Positions 1 to 9,781 of a DNA stretch of 64,000 nt are shown here, in pieces (the stretch's first letter is position 1; each line of letters opens with the position of its first letter). The notes under the pieces are model-generated. The model did not search any database and was not told the DNA's origin. It worked only from the letters and a program-made list of their open reading frames with translations. The stretch spans positions 248,001 through 312,000 of the forward strand of contig NZ_JBBKBA010000002.1 in the NCBI RefSeq assembly GCF_038404985.1. Direction: 5' to 3'. A program made the position numbers and the translations under genes. Source of the DNA: Ferrovibrio sp. MS7 (GTDB lineage Bacteria; Pseudomonadota; Alphaproteobacteria; Ferrovibrionales; Ferrovibrionaceae).

Positions 1-3000
1 CGTTGGCCCCGCTATCGACGGTCAGGCCAGTGGTATCGGCAAGCGTCAACGTGCCATGGCTGACCGTCAGGGTGACGGTCATGTTGCCGCCGAGATCATC
101 GACATCCGCGAAGCTGATACCGGTCAGCGGCAGATCGACATCTTCGTCCACCGTCTGCACGCCCGGCACGGCGATGGTCGGGGTGTCGTTGACCTCCTGC
201 ACCGTGATCGCCACGGTCTTGCTATCGGTCAGCGGGCCGCCGGAGCCGGTCTGGCTGTTGTCGTTGACATTGAGCTGCAGCGTGTCGCTGCCATTGTAGT
301 TCAGATCACCCTTGTAGGTCAGGCCGGCGAGGGCTGCATTGATATTCGCCTTGGTGCCGGAGAAGGTCATCGTCGCGTCCGACGTGCCATCGCCCGCGGT
401 GAAGGTAAGACCGGTGATGCCGGAGAGCGTCAGGACGCCATGGCTGACGGTCAGCGTTACCGTCAGCTTGTGATCGCCGCTGCCCTCATCGGAATCGATA
501 TCATCCAGGCTGATCAGATTGCTGTTTGTGCTGTTGAACACCAGATCGGTATCTTCCCGTACCGTCTGTGCGGTCGGCACCGTCAGTACCGGCGCATCAT
601 CCACCGGATCGACCACGATGCTCACGGACTTGGTATCGGTGAGCGGACCGCCGGAGCCGGTATTACCGTTATCGGTCACTTCGATCTGCAGCGTATCGTT
701 TGCCGCATGATGCGAATTGTAGTTCAGGTTGCCGCGATATTTCAGGCCATCAAGGGCTGCCCTGATATCGGCCTGGCTGCCGGAGAAGGTCATCGTCGCA
801 TCGGACGTGCCATCGCCTGTGGTGAAGGTCAGGCCATTGGTGCCGGAAAGTGTGATAACGCCGTGCGCCACCGTCAGTGTCACCGTCAGCCTGTGGTCGC
901 CGGTGCCTTCATCGGCATCCACGTCAGCAATGCTGATCGGGTTGCTGTTTGCGGTATTGAAGACCAGGTCGGTATCTTCGTTCACATGCTGGGCGACAGT
1001 CGGCCGCGTAATCACCGGCGGGTCGTTGATCGGACCGACTTGGATCAGCACCGATTTGGTATCGGTGAGCGGGCCGCCGGAACCGGTCTGGCTGTTGTCG
1101 TTGACGATGATGTCCAGCGTATCGGTGGAGGTGGCGCCGGAATTGTCGTCCGGATCGCCGCGATAGACCAGACCAGCCAAGGCGGCATTGATATTCGCCT
1201 TGGTACCGGAGAAGGTCATCGTTGCATCCGACGTGCCGTCACCGGCGGTGAAGGTCAGGCCAGAAGTGCCGGAAAGCGTCAGCGTACCCTTGCCCACGGT
1301 CAGGGTCATGGTCAGCTTGTGATCGCCGCTGCCTTCATCGGAATCGACGTCGTCGATACTGATCAGGTTGCTGTTGCCGACCGAGAAAGTCAGATCGGTA
1401 TCCTCGGCAACGCTCTGCGTCGCCGGCACCGTAATCACCGGTGCATCATCCACCGGGCTGACCGTAAGGGCGATGGTCTTGGTGTCGGTGAGCGGGCCGC
1501 CGGAGCCGGTCTGGCTGTTGTCGTTGACATTGAGTTGCAGCGTGTCGCTGCCGTTGTAATTCAGGTTGCCCTTGTATTTCAGGCCAGCCAGGGCGGCATT
1601 GATATCCGCCTTGGTGCCGGAGAAGGTCATCGTCGCATCAGCCGTGCCGTCCCCCGTGGTGAAAGTCAGGCCGGAAGTACCGGAAAGCGTAATGACCCCA
1701 TGGCTGACGGTGAGTGTCATGGTCAGCTTGTGGTCGCCGCTGCCCTCATCGGAATCGATATCGTCGATGCTGATCAGGTTGCTGTTGGCGGTCGAGAAAG
1801 TGAGGTCGGTGTCTTCATTCACCGTCTGCCCGGTCGGCACGGTGATCAACGGTGCATCATCGACCGGGCTGACTGTAATCGCCACGGTCTTGGCATCGGT
1901 CAGCGGACCGCCGGAACCGGTCTGGCTGTTATCGTTGACGTCGATGCTGAGCGTGTCGCTGCCGTTGTAATTGAGATCACCCTTATACTTCAGGCCAGCC
2001 AGGGCGGCGTTGATATTCGCCTTGGTGCCGGAGAAGGTCATCGTCGCATCCGACGTGCCGTCACCAGCAGTGAAGGTCAGGCCGGAAGTGCCAGAAAGCG
2101 TCAGTACGCCGTGCGTGACCGCCAGGGTCATGGTCAGCTTGTGGTCGCCCGATCCCTCATCAGAGTCGACATCCTCGATGCTGATCAGGTTGCTATTCGC
2201 AGTCGAGAAAGTGAGGTCGGTATCCTCATTCACCGTCTGGGTGGTGGCTGGCCGGGTGATTACCGGTGCATCATCCACTGGGTCCACCGTAATCGCCACG
2301 GTCTTGGCGTCAGTGAGCGGACCGCCGGAGCCATACTGGCTGTTGTCGTTGACGTTGATCTGCAGCGTATCGCTGCCATTGTAGTTCAGGTCGCCCTTGT
2401 ACTTCAGGCCGGCCAGCGCCGTGTTGATATTCGCCTTGGTGCCGGAGAAGGTCATCGTCGCATCCGACGTGCCGTCGCCGGTCGTGAAAGTCAGGCCAGT
2501 CGTCCCAGAAAGTGTCAGCACGCCATGGCTGACCGTCAAGGTCATGGTCAGCTTGTGATCCCCAGCACCTTCGTCGGAGTCGACGTCATCAATGCTGATC
2601 AGGTTGCTGTTGGCGGTCGAGAACGTGAGGTCAGTATCCTCATTCACCGTCTGGGTGGTGGCCGGCCGGGTGATCACTGGTGCATCATCGACCGGGCTGA
2701 CTGTAATCGCCACGGTCTTGCTATCGGTGAGCGGGCCGCCGGAGCCGGTCTGGCTGTTGTCATCAACCGCAATCTGCAGCGTATCGCTGCCATTGTAGTT
2801 CAGGTCGCCCTTGTACTTCAGGCCGGCTAGCGCCGTGTTGATATTCGCCTTGGTGCCGGAAAAGGTCATCGTCGCATCCGACGTGCCGTCACCGGTCGTG
2901 AAGGTCAGGCCCGTGGTGCCGGAAAGCGTGATGACGCCATGACTGACCGTCAAGGTCATGGTCAGCTTGTGGTCGCCCGAGCCTTCATCGGAATCGACAT

Positions 3001-4240
3001 CGTCGATGCTGATCAGGTTGCTGTTGCCGACCGAAAAAGTGAGGTCGGTGTCTTCGTTCACCGTCTGAGTAGTGGCTGGGCGGGTAATCACCGGTGCATC
3101 ATCCACCGGGCTCACGGTGATGGCGATATTCTTGCTATCGGTCAGTGGCCCGCCGGAACCATACTGGCTGTTGTCGTTGACGCCGATCTGCAGCGTGTCG
3201 CTGCCATTGTAATTGAGATCACCCTTGTATTTCAGGCCGGCCAGGGCAGCATTGATATTCGCCTTGGTGCCAGAGAAGGTCATCGTCGCATCTGACGTGC
3301 CGTCACCCGTGGTGAAGGTCAGGCCAGAAGTGCCGGAAAGCGTCAGCACACCATGGCTGACTGTCAGGCTCATGGTCAGCTTGTGATTGCCAGCACCTTC
3401 GTCGGAATCGACATCCTCGATGCTGATCAGGTTGCTATTGCCCGTCGAGAAAGTAAGGTCGGTGTCTTCATTAACCGTCTGCGCTGTCGGCACAGTGATC
3501 ACCGGCGCATCGTCCACCGCTGCAACAGTGATCGCCACCGTCTTGCTATCCGTCAGCGGGCCGCCTGAGCCGGTCTGGCTGTTGTCGTTGACACCGATCT
3601 GCAGCGTGTCGCTGCCATTATAATGCTGATCGCCTCGGTATTTCAGACCGGCCAGGGCAGTGTTGATGTCGGCCTTAGTGCCGGAGAAGGTCATCGTCGC
3701 CTCCGATGTACCATCGCCGGTGGTGAAGGTCAGGCCAGAAGTGCCGGAAAGTGTCAGCACACCATGGCTGACCGTCAGGGTCATGGTCAGTTTGTGATCG
3801 CCCGAGCCCTCATCGGAATCGACGTCGGCAATACTGATCAGGTTGCTGTTGGTGGAATTGAAGATCAGGTCGGTATCTTCATTCACCGTCTGCGTCGTGG
3901 CCGGCCGCGTGATAGCCGGCGCGTCATCCACCGGGTTGACGGTGATGGTAACGGTGGAAGTGGTTTCCTGTGCACCGCCGGCACCGGTATTGCCCTGGTC
4001 ATTGACCTTGATCACCAGCGAATCAGTGGTAGCGATATTGGAATTATAGTTCAGGTCGCCGCGATACTTCAGGCCGGCCAGGGCGGCGTTGATCTTATCC
4101 TCGGTGCCGGTGAAGGTCATCGTCGCATCCGACGTGCCGTCACCCGTGGTGAAGGTCAGGCCGGTGGTGCTGCTCAAGGTCAGCACGCCATGGCTGACCG
4201 TAAGCGTGACTTTTAGCGGCGCGCCGAAATCGTCCGGATC
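1..4240 (-). repeat. Ten tandem 410-427-bp repeats within the adhesin
   Basis: The anchor GAAGGTCATCGT (plus strand) recurs at about 362, 784, 1210, 1622, 2032, 2447, 2860, 3274, 3685 and 4112, a spacing of 410-427 bp, so 137-143 residues per unit. Each encoded unit has the same order of motifs: NEDTDLTFS, NSNLISI, SHGVLTLSGT, GDGTSDATMTFSGTKA, LAGLKYKGDLNYNGSDTLQ, GSGGPLTDSKTVAITV. The copies between about 1250 and 3750 are the most alike at nucleotide level, which points to recent duplication or ongoing recombination. Copy number is therefore likely to vary between strains and may be mis-assembled from short reads. The array continues past base 1. Confidence 0.9.
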
Positions 4241-7200
4241 ATCAACGCTTATCAGGTTGCTGTTGGTGGAATTGAAGATCAGGTCGGTATCTTCGTTCAC
4301 CGAAACATTGTTGTTCGCCAGGGTGATGCCCGGCGCATCGTTGGAACCGGAAATCGCCACAGTGATATGCTTGGTTTCGGTGAGCGCGCCGGTGCCACCA
4401 TTGGCCTTGTCGTCGATGGTAACGGCAATATCGACCGAGATATCCGGGTTGCCGGCAGCCGGCGAGAATTGCAGGCCTTGCAGGGCCGCATTCAGGTTCG
4501 CCATGGTGCCTTCGATCACCATGCTGCTGGCGCCATTGGTGCCGGTGATAAAGCTGATGCCGGTAGTGCTGCCAAGCGTCAGGCTGCCATAGCCCGAGGA
4601 ATTGTAGGTCGAGGCCAGGGTAAGCCGGTAGGTCAGCGTCGAAAGTTCGTAAGGTGTGTCCTTGGCATCATCGAAGCTGATAGCATTGCTGTTGCCGGTA
4701 CTGAAAGTAAGGGCGCCACCAGTGGTGAGATACTGTACGGCGGTCGGCGCCGTCAGGCTGGGCGCATCGTTCACCGGGTCAACAGTGATATCCACGGTCT
4801 TGGTATCGGTGCCAGAACCCGTGCCGGTATTGCCGTTATCGTCCACCGTGATGGTGAGCGTGTCCTTGACCTGGCTGTTGAAGGCGCCAGCACCGGTGCC
4901 GTTATAGTCTTCGTTGGCCTTGTAGCTCAGGCTGGCCAGCGCCGCATTCACCGCCGTGCGTGAGCCGGAAATGGTGATCGTATCGGAATCGTTGGCTGTG
5001 CTGTTATCGAAGCTGATGTTGCTGGTGGTGCCCAGCGTCAGCTTGCCATGCTGCACTTCCAGCGTGACCGTGATGTTGCTGCCAAACGAATCCGGGTCGG
5101 CCACCGAGATCAGGTTGCCGCTGGTGAATGTGAGGGAGGTATCCTCGGTCGCCGTCACCGAACTCGGCGCGGTGATCACCGGCGGATCGTTCGCATTCGA
5201 GGTGTTGATATCGATATTCTTGGTGACGATGTTGTAGCCGGCGGTGGCACCGCTCGGATCCGCACCGCCGTTGCCGTTATTGGCTGTGGTGATGTCATTA
5301 ACCGTCACCACCAGGCGCAGGGTGGCGTTTTCATCGCCCGGCACCTGCAACTGCAGGCCATCCAGCGCCGCCTGCACATCGGCCTTGGTGCCATAGAAGG
5401 TCATGATCGAGTCGGCAGCGCCGTCACCCGTGGTAAAGGTGAGGCCCGTCGTGGTGCTGAGCGTCAGTTCCGCGGAGCCATAGGTGGAACCAGCCTTCTG
5501 GATATCCAGCGTCACCGTCAGCTTGTCTTCCGTCATCGACGGCGTGTTTTCGTAGTCGGGATCGCCTACCACGATACGGTTGCTGTTGCCGGCCGAGAAG
5601 GTCAGCGGCGTCACGGTCGAGAAGGTCTGGGTACCCGGCACCGTCAGGGTCGGGGCATCATTCACCGGCGTGATGGTGATGTTGTAGCTGCCATTCACCG
5701 AACCGCCAGCACCATCGCGCACCGTGAAGGCGAAGGTATCGGCGTGGTTCTCGGAACCATCGTGGGTGTAGGTGACACGGTTATTGTCGAGGTCGTCCTG
5801 CGTGAACACCGAACCAACACCAAGCACGGCCCCATTCAGCTTGAGGGTGCCATAATCGACATTATTGGTAATGAGGTACTGGCGCTGGATCGTGGTGTTG
5901 TCAGGATCAGTATAGTGCAGGTGGAATTCATCATCGCCGGTGCCGGCGGTATTGTCGGTGCCGAAACCATTGCTGCCCTTGATGGTCTTGGTCTCGCCCT
6001 CGCTGAGGGTCATGTCCTTCTGGCTGTACCATACCGGCGGATCGTTCAGCGGCGCGGCTTCGATGTTGACGGTGTAGACAGTTGAAAGGCTATCCGCCTT
6101 CCCGCCCCCGTCATTCACGCCCATATTGTCGTTGACCTGGAACTTGAAGCTGTCGGCGAACTGCTCATCGCCGCCATGAGTGTAGCGCAGATTACCGCCG
6201 TAGAGCTGCGCCTTGGTGATCACCGTGGTGAGATCCACCGTGGTCTCGAAGCTGCCGTTATTGTCGGCATCGAGTTCCAACACGCCATAGGTCGGCAGGT
6301 TGGTGATCTTGAAGGTCAGGTCGTTGGGATCGGCATAGCCGGTGCCGCTCTTGTCGCCGGAGCCATCCACATCCGCGAGGGTGAATACTTCCTCGTCGAT
6401 GATGTAGCTGCCGCCTTCATTCACCACCGGCACTTTCAGCACTTCGGCAGTCGGCTGGTCGTTCACCGGCGTGATGTCGAAATCGAGATCCACCAGCGAA
6501 CTGATATTGGTGCCGTCGCTGACGGTGAGCTGGATACGGTTGTTGGTGGTGAGAAAGTTTTCGCTGCCGTTATGCTTGTAGGTGATCAGGCCGTCATCCA
6601 CGTCCTTCTGGCTGAAGGTGGCATGCAGGCCGAGCGCCGTGGCGCCACGATAGATGGTGCCATTATCGGAAACCGTCTCGATGCGGTAGACCAGCAACTC
6701 GACCGGCGTATCGCCGTCCGTCGTACTCAGATTGGCGGTGGCGATGGTGCCGCTGCTGCCTTCATCCAGCATCACGGTATTGGAGACGATCACCGGTGCA
6801 ATGGTGTTGGCCGGCACATCATCCAGAGCTTCCGGGCCGGCGCCATCGCCGGCGATCAGGTTAGCCTCGATCTGGAAAACAATCTGCGTCAGGGTGGCAC
6901 TGGCGCTGGGATCGTCGTAGATGCCGCCTTCACGACGGTCAGGATAGCTGCGCAGGCCGCCATCTTTCACCGTGAAGATCGCCTGTGTCACATAAGTTGC
7001 CACCGACAGGTCGGAATAGCGCAGCTTGCCGTCGTCAATATCCTGCTGCGTGAAAGTGGAGCCGATCGTGAGGTATTTCCAGGTGCTGCCATCGAGGAAC
7101 TGGAGCTGGCCCTCCGGCGGCACGGCAACTACAGTGTAAGTAAGGTTGTCGGCACCGGAATCCGGGTCGGTCACCTGCAGCATGCTGTTGGTGATGACGA

Positions 7201-9181
7201 TGCTGCCCTGGCCCGGCGCCATGATCGCGCCAGTATTCACAGCCAATATCGGGTCGTCATTGTTGTAGAGTACGTTCAGCTTGATATCGCTGGTCGTGCT
7301 TTTGTTCACGCCCTCGCCGCCACCATTGTCGGTCACCTTGACCTGGAAAGTCAGCGGCGTGCCGCTCGGCTCATCGGCACTGGCATCGTAGGTCAGGTTG
7401 GCCACGTCGTTGCTGGTGAAGGTTGCGCCGACCGTCAACGCAACGCCGTTCAGCTTCAGCACGCCGGCGGTGGGCAGCGACAGAATCTCGATGCTATGCG
7501 GACCGTCGCTGATATCCGGATCGGTGATGGTGAGCGTCACCTGTTTGCCGGTCTGGCCTTCATAGACGTCGGTGGTGCCGGCGGCTTCCGGCGCCTGATT
7601 CACCGGCGTGATGGTCACCGGCACAATGATATTGGTGACGATGCCGCCAGCGCCGTCTTCCAGCAGCAGCTCAAAATTGTCCGAGGTGTTGCTCGGCACC
7701 TGGCTGCCATCATGCTTGTATTGCAGATGCTGGATCTGGGTCTGATCGAACACAGTGCCGATAACCACCGGGCTGCCGTTGAAGGTCAGCACGCCGTCGG
7801 TTGGCAGCGTCACCACCTTGTAGATGAGCTGCACGGTCTGATTATCGGGATCGACGGCGGAAAAGGCGTAGAAGTTCGTGCCGTTGCTGAAGGCAACGGT
7901 GCCGCCTTCCGCAACGGTAACGCCCGGCGTCGAGACCACCGGCACGTCGTTCACCGGCGTGATGTTGACGTTGATCGCCTTGCTGTTGCCACCGGTGGCG
8001 GCCACTGTGATGGTGTCGTTGCCGGTATAGTCGTCGGTGGCGCCGGAACCTTCGGTCCCCTTGTACTTCATCTGATTCAGGGCGGCGTTGATCGCGTCCT
8101 GAGTGCCCTTGAAGGTCATCGTAGCGTCGGCGGTGCCATCACCGACGGTGAAAGTCAGGCCGGTGGTCTGCTTCAGCGTCACCGTACCGTTGGCGGCGGA
8201 TACCGTCACCGTCATCTCGATAGTGTTGCCGCTGTCGTCGCCGTCGCTGACGGTGAAATCCGTGATGGCGAGTTCGGCTGCTTCGGCGATCTTGTAGATT
8301 TTGTCGGCGGCAGCGGACGAACTGATGCTCGGCACCGGGTCATCGAGCAGATCAGTGAAATTCGCCATTGCGGCAGCCGAGAATGGCAACGCCGCCTCGA
8401 TACTGCCGGTGCTGTATTCCAGCACCCAGTCACCGCCGCGCGACATATCGCCGGTCAGGTTGGTGGAAGCCGCCACATCGGCATGGGTAAGCTGTGCCAG
8501 TTGCTGCACGAAGGCGGTGCCATCCGGGCTGGCGGCCACCGAGCAGCCATAGAGCAGCAGGTCGGCGCCGGCATTGAGCGACTGGCCCCATTGCGCCACC
8601 GCCTGAGCGAAATCGCCCTGCAGCGAGGCAGTATCGAGAATGCTGTTGCCGAGCGCGATGCGGCCTTCATCGCCATGCGCCAGGATATGCACGGCACCGA
8701 CATTGCCGCCGAGCTGCGCCAGGGTGTCGCCGATCACCTGCACCCCATTCTCGTCGGCGCCGATCAGTCGTACCGTCACCGAGGAAGGCAGGTCGGCGAT
8801 CAGCGCCGCAGCGCCTTCCACCTTGGCATCGATGAACACCACGGTCTTGGGCGTATTCTCCAGGCTGTCCTGTGCCGTCTGCGGCGGCGGCGCCACCAGA
8901 TCGGCGCTGCCATTGCCCTGCTCTGTCGACGGCGCGGCATCGGTGGCCGCCTGTGTCAGCGTGGCAATCAGCGCCGCCACTTCCTGCTGCTGTTGATCCT
9001 GCTGCGCCGTATCTTGCGTTGTGGGGGTGGTATTATGGTCCGCTGTGGCAGCGGCAGCCGGCGCAGCAGCATCGAACAGGATGCGTGGCTCGAGCGCGCG
9101 CAATGTGAGGGGGCCTCGCGCCACATCGGCTGGCTGCAGAGATGGTTTCTTAAGCTGCGAGCCGCTGGGCTGAAACGTCAT
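1..9181 (-). CDS. Giant secreted DUF4347 / cadherin-like repeat adhesin (3' end beyond window)
   Basis: One uninterrupted minus-strand frame runs from an ATG at 9181 to the window edge, giving at least 3060 residues with no stop; the C-terminus lies outside. Residues about 28-38 carry RALEPRILFDAA, the LEPR-type N-terminal motif of large RTX-like proteins. Residues about 105-250 match DUF4347 (VVFIDAKVEG, HILAHGDEGRIALGN, LLYGCSVAAS, ADVAASTNLTG). From about 280 to 1640 follow diverse cadherin/VCBS-like beta-sandwich domains with recurring ITPVNDAP linkers and DPDN/DVD acidic motifs likely to bind calcium. From about 1650 to the edge there are ten near-identical repeats. No Sec signal is visible. 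Type I secretion and surface adhesion are inferred from the family; the RTX/secretion signal would be in the missing C-terminus. A purine-rich AGAGGC lies about 10 nt before the start. Large plus-strand frames here are antisense shadows. Confidence 0.9.
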   Translation of the reverse strand, partial: MTFQPSGSQLKKPSLQPADVARGPLTLRALEPRILFDAAAPAAAATADHNTTPTTQDTAQQDQQQQEVAALIATLTQAATDAAPSTEQGNGSADLVAPPPQTAQDSLENTPKTVVFIDAKVEGAAALIADLPSSVTVRLIGADENGVQVIGDTLAQLGGNVGAVHILAHGDEGRIALGNSILDTASLQGDFAQAVAQWGQSLNAGADLLLYGCSVAASPDGTAFVQQLAQLTHADVAASTNLTGDMSRGGDWVLEYSTGSIEAALPFSAAAMANFTDLLDDPVPSISSSAAADKIYKIAEAAELAITDFTVSDGDDSGNTIEMTVTVSAANGTVTLKQTTGLTFTVGDGTADATMTFKGTQDAINAALNQMKYKGTEGSGATDDYTGNDTITVAATGGNSKAINVNITPVNDVPVVSTPGVTVAEGGTVAFSNGTNFYAFSAVDPDNQTVQLIYKVVTLPTDGVLTFNGSPVVIGTVFDQTQIQHLQYKHDGSQVPSNTSDNFELLLEDGAGGIVTNIIVPVTITPVNQAPEAAGTTDVYEGQTGKQVTLTITDPDISDGPHSIEILSLPTAGVLKLNGVALTVGATFTSNDVANLTYDASADEPSGTPLTFQVKVTDNGGGEGVNKSTTSDIKLNVLYNNDDPILAVNTGAIMAPGQGSIVITNSMLQVTDPDSGADNLTYTVVAVPPEGQLQFLDGSTWKYLTIGSTFTQQDIDDGKLRYSDLSVATYVTQAIFTVKDGGLRSYPDRREGGIYDDPSASATLTQIVFQIEANLIAGDGAGPEALDDVPANTIAPVIVSNTVMLDEGSSGTIATANLSTTDGDTPVELLVYRIETVSDNGTIYRGATALGLHATFSQKDVDDGLITYKHNGSENFLTTNNRIQLTVSDGTNISSLVDLDFDITPVNDQPTAEVLKVPVVNEGGSYIIDEEVFTLADVDGSGDKSGTGYADPNDLTFKITNLPTYGVLELDADNNGSFETTVDLTTVITKAQLYGGNLRYTHGGDEQFADSFKFQVNDNMGVNDGGGKADSLSTVYTVNIEAAPLNDPPVWYSQKDMTLSEGETKTIKGSNGFGTDNTAGTGDDEFHLHYTDPDNTTIQRQYLITNNVDYGTLKLNGAVLGVGSVFTQDDLDNNRVTYTHDGSENHADTFAFTVRDGAGGSVNGSYNITITPVNDAPTLTVPGTQTFSTVTPLTFSAGNSNRIVVGDPDYENTPSMTEDKLTVTLDIQKAGSTYGSAELTLSTTTGLTFTTGDGAADSIMTFYGTKADVQAALDGLQLQVPGDENATLRLVVTVNDITTANNGNGGADPSGATAGYNIVTKNIDINTSNANDPPVITAPSSVTATEDTSLTFTSGNLISVADPDSFGSNITVTLEVQHGKLTLGTTSNISFDNSTANDSDTITISGSRTAVNAALASLSYKANEDYNGTGAGAFNSQVKDTLTITVDDNGNTGTGSGTDTKTVDITVDPVNDAPSLTAPTAVQYLTTGGALTFSTGNSNAISFDDAKDTPYELSTLTYRLTLASTYNSSGYGSLTLGSTTGISFITGTNGASSMVIEGTMANLNAALQGLQFSPAAGNPDISVDIAVTIDDKANGGTGALTETKHITVAISGSNDAPGITLANNNVSVNEDTDLIFNSTNSNLISVDDPDDFGAPLKVTLTVSHGVLTLSSTTGLTFTTGDGTSDATMTFTGTEDKINAALAGLKYRGDLNYNSNIATTDSLVIKVNDQGNTGAGGAQETTSTVTITVNPVDDAPAITRPATTQTVNEDTDLIFNSTNSNLISIADVDSDEGSGDHKLTMTLTVSHGVLTLSGTSGLTFTTGDGTSEATMTFSGTKADINTALAGLKYRGDQHYNGSDTLQIGVNDNSQTGSGGPLTDSKTVAITVAAVDDAPVITVPTAQTVNEDTDLTFSTGNSNLISIEDVDSDEGAGNHKLTMSLTVSHGVLTLSGTSGLTFTTGDGTSDATMTFSGTKANINAALAGLKYKGDLNYNGSDTLQIGVNDNSQYGSGGPLTDSKNIAITVSPVDDAPVITRPATTQTVNEDTDLTFSVGNSNLISIDDVDSDEGSGDHKLTMTLTVSHGVITLSGTTGLTFTTGDGTSDATMTFSGTKANINTALAGLKYKGDLNYNGSDTLQIAVDDNSQTGSGGPLTDSKTVAITVSPVDDAPVITRPATTQTVNEDTDLTFSTANSNLISIDDVDSDEGAGDHKLTMTLTVSHGVLTLSGTTGLTFTTGDGTSDATMTFSGTKANINTALAGLKYKGDLNYNGSDTLQINVNDNSQYGSGGPLTDAKTVAITVDPVDDAPVITRPATTQTVNEDTDLTFSTANSNLISIEDVDSDEGSGDHKLTMTLAVTHGVLTLSGTSGLTFTAGDGTSDATMTFSGTKANINAALAGLKYKGDLNYNGSDTLSIDVNDNSQTGSGGPLTDAKTVAITVSPVDDAPLITVPTGQTVNEDTDLTFSTANSNLISIDDIDSDEGSGDHKLTMTLTVSHGVITLSGTSGLTFTTGDGTADATMTFSGTKADINAALAGLKYKGNLNYNGSDTLQLNVNDNSQTGSGGPLTDTKTIALTVSPVDDAPVITVPATQSVAEDTDLTFSVGNSNLISIDDVDSDEGSGDHKLTMTLTVGKGTLTLSGTSGLTFTAGDGTSDATMTFSGTKANINAALAGLVYRGDPDDNSGATSTDTLDIIVNDNSQTGSGGPLTDTKSVLIQVGPINDPPVITRPTVAQHVNEDTDLVFNTANSNPISIADVDADEGTGDHRLTVTLTVAHGVITLSGTNGLTFTTGDGTSDATMTFSGSQADIRAALDGLKYRGNLNYNSHHAANDTLQIEVTDNGNTGSGGPLTDTKSVSIVVDPVDDAPVLTVPTAQTVREDTDLVFNSTNSNLISLDDIDSDEGSGDHKLTVTLTVSHGVLTLSGITGLTFTAGDGTSDATMTFSGTKANINAALAGLTYKGDLNYNGSDTLQLNVNDNSQTGSGGPLTDSKTVAITVQEVNDTPTIAVPGVQTVDEDVDLPLTGISFADVDDLGGNMTVTLTVSHGTLTLADTTGLTVDSGAN

Positions 9182-9781
9182 GGCCTTTGCCTCTACAACC
9201 ACAGGCCAGTGCAATCTGGAACAAATGATGTTCTCATCGCCTCGGCTGCGGCCTCAAAAAATCGCAGGATCACCCTTTGCAAGGAAATTAACCGGCAGAA
9301 ACCACCCCAGCAAGCACTATTCAGCAACCTCCATGCGATAACGCACGCGCGAAATATCCGTCAAGATTAGACATATTGCGTCGTTTTTTCAGAACAATTC
9401 TATAAATGACCTCGCGCAGGTATCAATCTACCGCATACACCCTCAGAGGGAATTATAGGATTATTATCTTATAATATTGACACAATATGCTTCTATGCGC
9501 CCCAAGGTAGAACGCATGCGAAAGATTCTAAAGTGCAGCTTCGGCGATAGGCACTTCAACCATCCAGGTCGAAGGAGCGAATGATCGATATAAATATGTA
9601 CATAATCAACTTATGATTATAATCAGATGCTGGCTGCTGGCCCATTGATCAGGCCAATCACCACAGCAGGATGCTTCCATCACATCCAGGCGGCGGCTCA
9701 GCAAGTCGAGTAGGTACCAGGCAGGCCAGCAGCGGAGTCGCTGTGACGCTGCCGCTCCAGGATATTAAGCCCGCGCCTTGA
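9182..9781. other. AT-rich intergenic region upstream of the adhesin
   Basis: About 600 bp with no convincing gene. 9370-9640 is much more AT-rich than the rest of the window. It holds a TATAAT on the minus strand (9452-9457), without a clear -35, which could serve the adhesin. There is also a perfect 12-bp palindrome TGATTATAATCA at 9614-9625 and a CATAA/TTATG inverted repeat at 9601-9615. It probably carries the regulated promoter of the giant adhesin, whose 5' untranslated region could be about 260 nt if that -10 is used. No start site is proven. Confidence 0.5.

Noticed and set aside
56-2830. Plus-strand open frame of 924 codons
   Set aside because: Antisense shadow of the adhesin repeat array: the minus frame has clear DUF4347/cadherin motifs and stays open from 9181 to the edge, while the plus product is a periodic His/Arg/Gly-rich sequence.
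1-4240. Repeat array as a CRISPR or intergenic satellite
   Set aside because: Units are about 415 bp, translate in one frame into similar protein domains, and lack direct-repeat/spacer structure.
6176-9370. Plus-strand open frame of 1064 codons
   Set aside because: Also antisense to the adhesin; no domain, no ribosome site and runs past the adhesin start into the AT-rich gap.
9477-9505. Plus-strand TTGACA in the AT-rich gap as a promoter
   Set aside because: No -10 element at 16-18 bp and no plus-strand gene downstream.
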